Positions 29,491 to 33,622 of a DNA stretch of 33,622 bases are shown here, piece after piece (position 1 is the stretch's first letter; each line of letters begins with the position of its first letter). Made by a program: the position numbers and the translations under genes. Source of the DNA: CAYVNU01 sp964453265 (lineage in GTDB: Bacteria > Patescibacteriota > Doudnabacteria > UBA920); assembly GCA_964453265.1 (NCBI GenBank), contig CAYVNU010000010.1:1-33622 (forward strand), read 5' to 3'. Under the pieces are notes generated by a model. That model did no database searches and had not been told where the DNA came from. It was given only the letters and a program-made list of their open reading frames with translations.

Positions 29491-30708
29491 TTATTTCAAA
29501 GCCTCAATACCAGGAAGTTTTAGACCGGCTAAATAATCCAGCATGGCTCCGCCGCCGGTGGAAACATGGTCAATGTGTTCAAACTGGTGTGCCTGTCTTA
29601 TGGCTTCTACTGTGTCCCCGCCTCCGGCTACCACAAACGCCCTACCTTTACCCCGGCCGCCTATTAACCTGGCCAAAGCAAAAGTCGCGTGGTGAAAAGG
29701 TTTCTTCTCAAAAAGCCCTAAAGGCCCGCTCCAAACTATAGTTTTAGCACCTTTTATGTATTTAGCAAATTCAAAAATTGTTTTAGGACCGGAGTCTAAA
29801 ATTTGTTCATGCTTTTTAACTTCATAAGGCAAGCAGCAGCGAATATTTTTAAAATCTTTATCGGCCACAACAACATCCAGCGGTAAAATTAATTTAGTTT
29901 TATAATTCTTGGCAATTTGCATGGCGGTTTTTTCCATACTTTCTTCCACGCGAGAAAAACCGATTTCATAACCCTTGGTTTTAAAAATTAAATTAGCAAC
30001 TCCGCCGGCGACTAAAATCGTGTCGGCTTTTTTGCCTAAATTCTCCAAAGCGCCTACTTTTTCTGAAAGCTTAATTCCGCCGGTCATAACCACAAACGGC
30101 GCTTTGGGATGCCTTAAAAGGCCATCTAAAGACTTTATTTCCCTTTCTAGCAAAAAGCCACCATAAGAATTTATATATTTGGTAACCCCAACAACGGAAG
30201 CAGCGGCGCGATGATCAACACCGAAAGCATCATTTACATATGCATCTGCTAAAAACGAAAGTTTTTTTGCAAAGACCGAGCTGTTATTTTCCTCACCTTC
30301 ATAAAACCGCAAATTTTCCAAAAAAACCACATCTTTTTCCGAAATACTTTTTATTTGTTTTTGGTGTTTATCTTCAGTAATTTTACCCCTATAAAAAATT
30401 AGGTGTGGTATGTTGTAGTCTGGAACTCGGTGGTCTGTTTCTATAAACTTAAGCTCCAGCAAGTCGGCCATAAATTTTGCCGCAGGCTTTAAACTAAATT
30501 CTTCATTCCATTTACCCTTTGGCCTACCCAAATGCCCGCAAACTATAACTTTGTTTTTGTTTTTAAGTAAATGCTTAATAGTTGGCACAACCTGCTCAAT
30601 TCTAAAACTGTCGCTAACCTTGCCATTTTCAATAGGCACGTTAACGTCTACCCGCAAAAGAACGGTTTTGTTTTTTATATTTGATGATTTAAGATATTTA
30701 ATGGCCAT
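29491..30708 (-). CDS. pgk: Phosphoglycerate kinase
   Basis: Makes ATP and 3-phosphoglycerate from 1,3-bisphosphoglycerate. 405 residues with the N-terminal signature LLRVDVNVPIENGKVSD, GHLGRPKG, NDAFGVDHRAAAS and the C-terminal nucleotide site VVAGGGDTVEAI and STGGGAMLDYLAG. Full length. Followed almost without gap by the lycopene-cyclase-type pair. Confidence 0.97.
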   Translation of the reverse strand: MAIKYLKSSNIKNKTVLLRVDVNVPIENGKVSDSFRIEQVVPTIKHLLKNKNKVIVCGHLGRPKGKWNEEFSLKPAAKFMADLLELKFIETDHRVPDYNIPHLIFYRGKITEDKHQKQIKSISEKDVVFLENLRFYEGEENNSSVFAKKLSFLADAYVNDAFGVDHRAAASVVGVTKYINSYGGFLLEREIKSLDGLLRHPKAPFVVMTGGIKLSEKVGALENLGKKADTILVAGGVANLIFKTKGYEIGFSRVEESMEKTAMQIAKNYKTKLILPLDVVVADKDFKNIRCCLPYEVKKHEQILDSGPKTIFEFAKYIKGAKTIVWSGPLGLFEKKPFHHATFALARLIGGRGKGRAFVVAGGGDTVEAIRQAHQFEHIDHVSTGGGAMLDYLAGLKLPGIEALK

Positions 30709-30734
30709 AAAACTACAAAAATTTTATTAATACA

Positions 30735-30754
30735 CTACAGAAAACTACAGAAAC
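30735..30754. repeat. Decamer pair, left arm flanking the GxxExxY gene
   Basis: CTACAGAAAA and CTACAGAAAC are adjacent decamers ending at the TAG of the GxxExxY gene. An inverted copy with 18 of 20 matches lies at 31130-31149. Confidence 0.8.
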
Positions 30755-31107
30755 TATTTAAAATTATTTTGATTGAGCACTCTCTTAGGTGAAAGATAAT
30801 TAACTCTAAAATTTACCAAAATACCCACTTTAAGATTAGTTATATGAAGATATCTTTTAATTTGATCGAAATGTTCTTTAATTAAAAAAGGAACAGTTTT
30901 TAGTTCTAAAACAACAATACCCTCAATAATAAAATCAATAATATTTCCAGAATCTCCTATTCTTACTTCCTTCTGAAATTTCAGTCTTTTTTCATTAAAC
31001 TTTTTTTGCAAAAGATTGCTATATTGTTTCTCTTTGGCATAAGGCCCAAGCTCTTTATATGCTTCAATTAAAATACCATTTATTTTATAGCTCAAATCCC
31101 CGTACAA
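30754..31107 (-). CDS. GxxExxY-family PD-(D/E)XK protein
   Basis: 117 residues of the GxxExxY family, small nuclease-fold proteins often found as isolated inserted genes. The signature region reads ELGPYAKEKQYSNLL, keeping Glu26 and Tyr29 but with Tyr where the first Gly of the motif is expected. The core IDFIIEGIVVLELKT gives Asp58, Glu68 and Lys70 of a PD-(D/E)XK site. Function is not established for the family. It interrupts gap and pgk and is flanked by inverted copies of a 20-base repeat, consistent with an acquired cassette. Confidence 0.85.
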   Translation of the reverse strand: MYGDLSYKINGILIEAYKELGPYAKEKQYSNLLQKKFNEKRLKFQKEVRIGDSGNIIDFIIEGIVVLELKTVPFLIKEHFDQIKRYLHITNLKVGILVNFRVNYLSPKRVLNQNNFK

Positions 31108-31129
31108 AAAATCTACCCTCTGTAATTTT

Positions 31130-31149
31130 GGTTCTGTAGTTTTCTATAG
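31130..31149. repeat. Right arm of the repeat flanking the GxxExxY gene
   Basis: The reverse complement reads CTATAGAAAACTACAGAACC, matching the left arm at 30735-30754 at 18 of 20 positions in inverted orientation. Confidence 0.8.
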
Positions 31150-31176
31150 CTTTGTGTTCATCAGACGTTATATGGA

Positions 31177-32196
31177 TTATCTCCCTACTAGTATAACTTC
31201 CTCAACCAACCTATTACTATAACCAAATTCATTGTCATACCACGCAATTACTTTTACAAAATTGCCGTCTAGAACTTGAGTAAGAGAAAGATCAACTATC
31301 GATGATGCTGGATTGCCGACTATATCTGCTAATACTAAAGGCTCATTACTAACTTCTAAAATACCTTTATAGTGCGCTTGTTTTGATGCCTCTATAAAGG
31401 CAGCGTTAATTTCTTCTTTGGTGGTGTTAGTTTTGAGCAATAAAGTAAAATCGGAAAGACTGCCGACCGGCGTAGGAACTCGGAATGAAATGCCGTCAAA
31501 CTTGCCTTTTAAGCTGGGTATGGCTTGAGTGGCGGAAATTGCCGCGCCAGTGGAAGTTGGGATAATATTTACAGCCGCAGCCCTAGCTCTGCGCAAATCG
31601 CCGCTTTTACCCCCAGGTGGCGGCCCGTCTACTAAATTTTGCTCTGCTGTGTAACTATGTATAGTAGACATAAATGCTTTTTCTACGCCGAATTTTTTAT
31701 GCAAAACGTCTAAAACCGGCGTTATGCAATTGGTTGTGCACGAAGCGTTACTAATTATAGGCTGATCTTTATATTCATTTTGGTTAACTCCTAAAACAAT
31801 TGTCGGGGTAATACCTTCGTCTTTAGCCGGCGCCGAAATTATAACTTTTTTTGCTCCGGCTTTTATGTGAGCCCCAGCTTTTTCGCTGTCGGTAAAACGA
31901 CCCGTGGATTCAATAATGACTTCTGCGCCTACTTTGCCCCAAGGCAAAAGAGCAGGGTCTTTTTCCGCAAAAACCGGATACTTTTTTCCGTCAATAATTA
32001 TATTTTTTTCATCTGAAGAAATTTCATGGTGAAAACGACCATAATTGCTATCGTATTTTAGTAAATGCGCCAAAACTTCCGTGGAAGTTAGGTCGTTAAT
32101 TCCAACAACTTCAATTTCCGGATTTTCTACGGCAATTTTAAAAGCTTGCCTGCCAATTCTCCCAAAACCATTTATGCCTAATTTTATTTTTTTCAT
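31177..32196 (-). CDS. gap: Glyceraldehyde-3-phosphate dehydrogenase, type I
   Basis: Oxidises glyceraldehyde-3-phosphate with phosphate and NAD. 339 residues: Rossmann motif INGFGRIGR, Asp35 in GINDLT (NAD preference), catalytic Cys153 in NASCTTNC, then STIHSYTAEQ and WYDNEFGYSNR at the C terminus. All normal. It precedes pgk, with the GxxExxY cassette between. Confidence 0.97.
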   Translation of the reverse strand: MKKIKLGINGFGRIGRQAFKIAVENPEIEVVGINDLTSTEVLAHLLKYDSNYGRFHHEISSDEKNIIIDGKKYPVFAEKDPALLPWGKVGAEVIIESTGRFTDSEKAGAHIKAGAKKVIISAPAKDEGITPTIVLGVNQNEYKDQPIISNASCTTNCITPVLDVLHKKFGVEKAFMSTIHSYTAEQNLVDGPPPGGKSGDLRRARAAAVNIIPTSTGAAISATQAIPSLKGKFDGISFRVPTPVGSLSDFTLLLKTNTTKEEINAAFIEASKQAHYKGILEVSNEPLVLADIVGNPASSIVDLSLTQVLDGNFVKVIAWYDNEFGYSNRLVEEVILVGR

Positions 32197-32233
32197 AAGT
32201 TTATTTTATTCTAATACAAATTTTTTTAAATAA

Positions 32234-32302
32234 GATACAAATGCCCTAAGATCTCGGGTCATTCGCCTGCCTGCCGGCAAGGCAGGGATGTTAATTTGTA
32301 TC
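32234..32302. repeat. Nested palindromic element downstream of gene 32291-32536
   Basis: GATACAAAT and ATTTGTATC (32234-32242, 32294-32302) are perfect outer arms. Inside lies a G/C-rich near-palindrome, CCTGCC, TGCCGGCA, A, GGCAGG (32266-32286). The outer right arm extends into the last codons of the leftward gene. Could be a small mobile palindrome or a weak terminator; no T run follows at once. Confidence 0.6.
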
Positions 32303-32536
32303 ATTAGGATCGCTAAATATTAATTTATTTTGTAAAGTTTTTTGCTTTTTTTGATTTTGTTTTTTAATTTTAATTTGTTCGTGGGTAACAGGAATTTCCT
32401 GGTATTCTGTCGCAAACAACAAAGAGCTTCTCCAAAACAACACGCTGCCAAATGCCATAATTCCCATAAAAACAACTATGGAAAAACGCAGTAAAAAATT
32501 AGGATCTCTAACATCGCTGCCATATAAATCTGACAT
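32291..32536 (-). CDS. Small single-pass membrane protein of unknown function
   Basis: 81 residues: short N terminus, one membrane segment (about 16-38, FLLRFSIVVFMGIMAFGSVLF) and a charged tail with KIKKQNQKKQK. Not recognised. It lies 11 bases downstream of the sugar kinase gene, so it is likely cotranscribed with it, and its last codons form one arm of the palindrome at 32234-32302. Confidence 0.65.
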   Translation of the reverse strand: MSDLYGSDVRDPNFLLRFSIVVFMGIMAFGSVLFWRSSLLFATEYQEIPVTHEQIKIKKQNQKKQKTLQNKLIFSDPNDTN

Positions 32537-32547
32537 TATAAAATATA

Positions 32548-33564
32548 TTAATCGTTTTTCTTAGCCACTATAGCCGCCACTTCTTTTTTTATTTTTTCGT
32601 TAGTTATGGCTATTGGCTTAAAACTTTTTAATTTTTTTAGTTTCAATTCTATTTCATGCCGAGTTAAAAGCCCTGCTTGCGGTCCCACCTTTTGAACTAC
32701 ACTACCGGCATTCACAGGCCCCCACATAAGCGCATCATGGTGCGAAAGGCCGTGAGAAAGCGCGGCAATATATGCGGTGGTAAAACTATCACCAGCCCCC
32801 GTGGCTTCTAAACGCGGCCCCGGATATTCTGATATATAATAAAATCCTTCGTTACTGTAAGAATATGCGCCTCTCCGGCCGTCAGTTAAAGCAATAGCCT
32901 TAGGGCCTAATTTATAGAGCCTGCGGCAAAGTTCTTCCGGATCTCGCTCACATTCGCCCACCCATCCTTGCGCTTCTTCTACATTTAATGATAGCACATC
33001 TGTCCGCTCGAGCATTAATTTATTGGCCTTAGCACCCTTTCTTAATTGAAAAGTTCCGGGATTAAAGCCTAATTTTACATCATAACGATCTATATATTTT
33101 GCCAAATCTTTATAAATGCTTTCAAAACCTTCACCCATACTAGTTAAATATACCCAATTTGAATGAACAAAGTTTGGTAATTTATATTTTCGATGCTGGT
33201 GGTAAACAAAAATAGTCCTTTCACCTTTATGACTTAACACGAAAGAAGCGTTTGTGCTGTGTTTTTCATCGATGATGATGTAGCGGGTAGATACTCCCTC
33301 TTTTTGCATTTTATGAATAATTTCCCTGCCCCCTACGTCGTGTGCTAAAACTGTATAATACGCTGTCCTTAAGCCTAATTTAGCACTACCAACCGCGTTA
33401 TTGGCTGCATTCCCGGCAACTGTTTTATATAATTCATCAACCGGCAATTTGTCGCCCCAATTCAAAAGGGCCTTTTGTTTGCCTTCGATATTCTGCACTT
33501 CAATATCGTGAACAAATAAAAAAGTGTCTATTGTCGCATCGCCTATAGAGATAATGTCAAACAT
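32548..33564 (-). CDS. PfkB/ribokinase-family sugar kinase
   Basis: 338 residues. The C-terminal signature EATGAGDSFTTAYIAAL holds the catalytic Asp and anion hole, and GDATIDTFLFVHD with VAGNAANNAVGSAKLGL form the substrate side. PfkB members phosphorylate sugars or nucleosides (fructose-6-phosphate, ribose, adenosine). Proximity to gap, pgk, eno and gpmI makes a phosphofructokinase-like role attractive, but the sequence alone does not fix the substrate. The ATG at 33564 is preceded by five AGTAAGT heptamers rather than a ribosome site. Confidence 0.88.
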   Translation of the reverse strand: MFDIISIGDATIDTFLFVHDIEVQNIEGKQKALLNWGDKLPVDELYKTVAGNAANNAVGSAKLGLRTAYYTVLAHDVGGREIIHKMQKEGVSTRYIIIDEKHSTNASFVLSHKGERTIFVYHQHRKYKLPNFVHSNWVYLTSMGEGFESIYKDLAKYIDRYDVKLGFNPGTFQLRKGAKANKLMLERTDVLSLNVEEAQGWVGECERDPEELCRRLYKLGPKAIALTDGRRGAYSYSNEGFYYISEYPGPRLEATGAGDSFTTAYIAALSHGLSHHDALMWGPVNAGSVVQKVGPQAGLLTRHEIELKLKKLKSFKPIAITNEKIKKEVAAIVAKKND

Positions 33565-33567
33565 GGG

Positions 33568-33604
33568 AGTAAGTAGTAAGTAGTAAGTAGTAAGTAGTAA
33601 GTAG
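33568..33604. repeat. AGTAAGT heptamer array before the PfkB-family gene
   Basis: Five perfect AGTAAGT units plus AG, beginning 4 bases upstream of the start codon. Identical in unit, orientation and placement to the array before mreB. Confidence 0.92.
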
Positions 33605-33622
33605 CCTAACAGCTAAATGCTA

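Noticed and set aside
1..33622. CRISPR arrays
   Set aside because: The tandem repeats have units of 7-11 bases without spacers and no cas genes are present.
1..33622. tRNA or rRNA genes
   Set aside because: No cloverleaf with a GTTCRA arm or rRNA-like stretch was seen by eye on either strand.

Overview
The window looks like a chromosomal segment of a Candidate Phyla Radiation bacterium (Patescibacteria, most likely a Parcubacteria-type lineage). This is inference. The genome is AT-rich and gene-dense, many proteins are small orphan membrane or secreted proteins, carotenoid-cyclase half-proteins sit inside a glycolytic cluster, and most genes lack a clear Shine-Dalgarno sequence. TAA, TAG and TGA all end genes, so the standard bacterial code applies. 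A run of 100 Ns at 9232-9331 is a scaffold gap that cuts mraZ and rsmH.

Layout. 1-4860: a coiled-coil gene truncated by an amber codon, a two-pass membrane protein, a secreted subtilase, an intact IS481-type element that landed between alkD and its promoter, alkD itself, and a small secreted protein with an exceptionally hairpin-rich gene. 4988-9929: a leftward division and wall cluster (mraZ, rsmH, an FtsL-like protein, ftsI), then an adenosine-deaminase-family gene, driven by a consensus promoter followed by four MraZ boxes. 10016-11626: a complete IS1595-type element with 8-bp target duplications that carries a passenger gene of unknown function. 11648-16858: leftward accessory genes (SpoU methyltransferase, DUF559 nuclease, membrane proteins, PPC-domain protein, response regulator, histidine kinase, small orphan). 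16966-19741: a PIN/ribbon-helix-helix toxin-antitoxin pair, dinB with repeat insertions, and a GNAT acetyltransferase. 19743-25381: two membrane proteins, mreB, a rightward PEGA-domain protein, rnhA and recJ. 25445-33564: lower glycolysis (gpmI, eno, pgk, gap) with two lycopene-cyclase-type half-proteins, a GxxExxY protein and a PfkB-family sugar kinase.

How the genes work together. MraZ should regulate its own division operon. gap, pgk, gpmI and eno together cover glyceraldehyde-3-phosphate to phosphoenolpyruvate. MreB and FtsI serve cell shape and septation. The kinase and the single-domain regulator form a two-component pair. recJ, rnhA, dinB and alkD serve DNA maintenance.

The most striking feature not explained by genes is a set of about fourteen short tandem arrays with different unit sequences, mostly of period 7. 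They lie directly in front of start codons (mraZ, mreB, the pfkB-family gene, the gene at 12597-13115), between genes, and inside rsmH and dinB, where they are translated. A second family of small C-rich palindromic elements is also scattered here, and one copy supplies the start codon of a methyltransferase gene.
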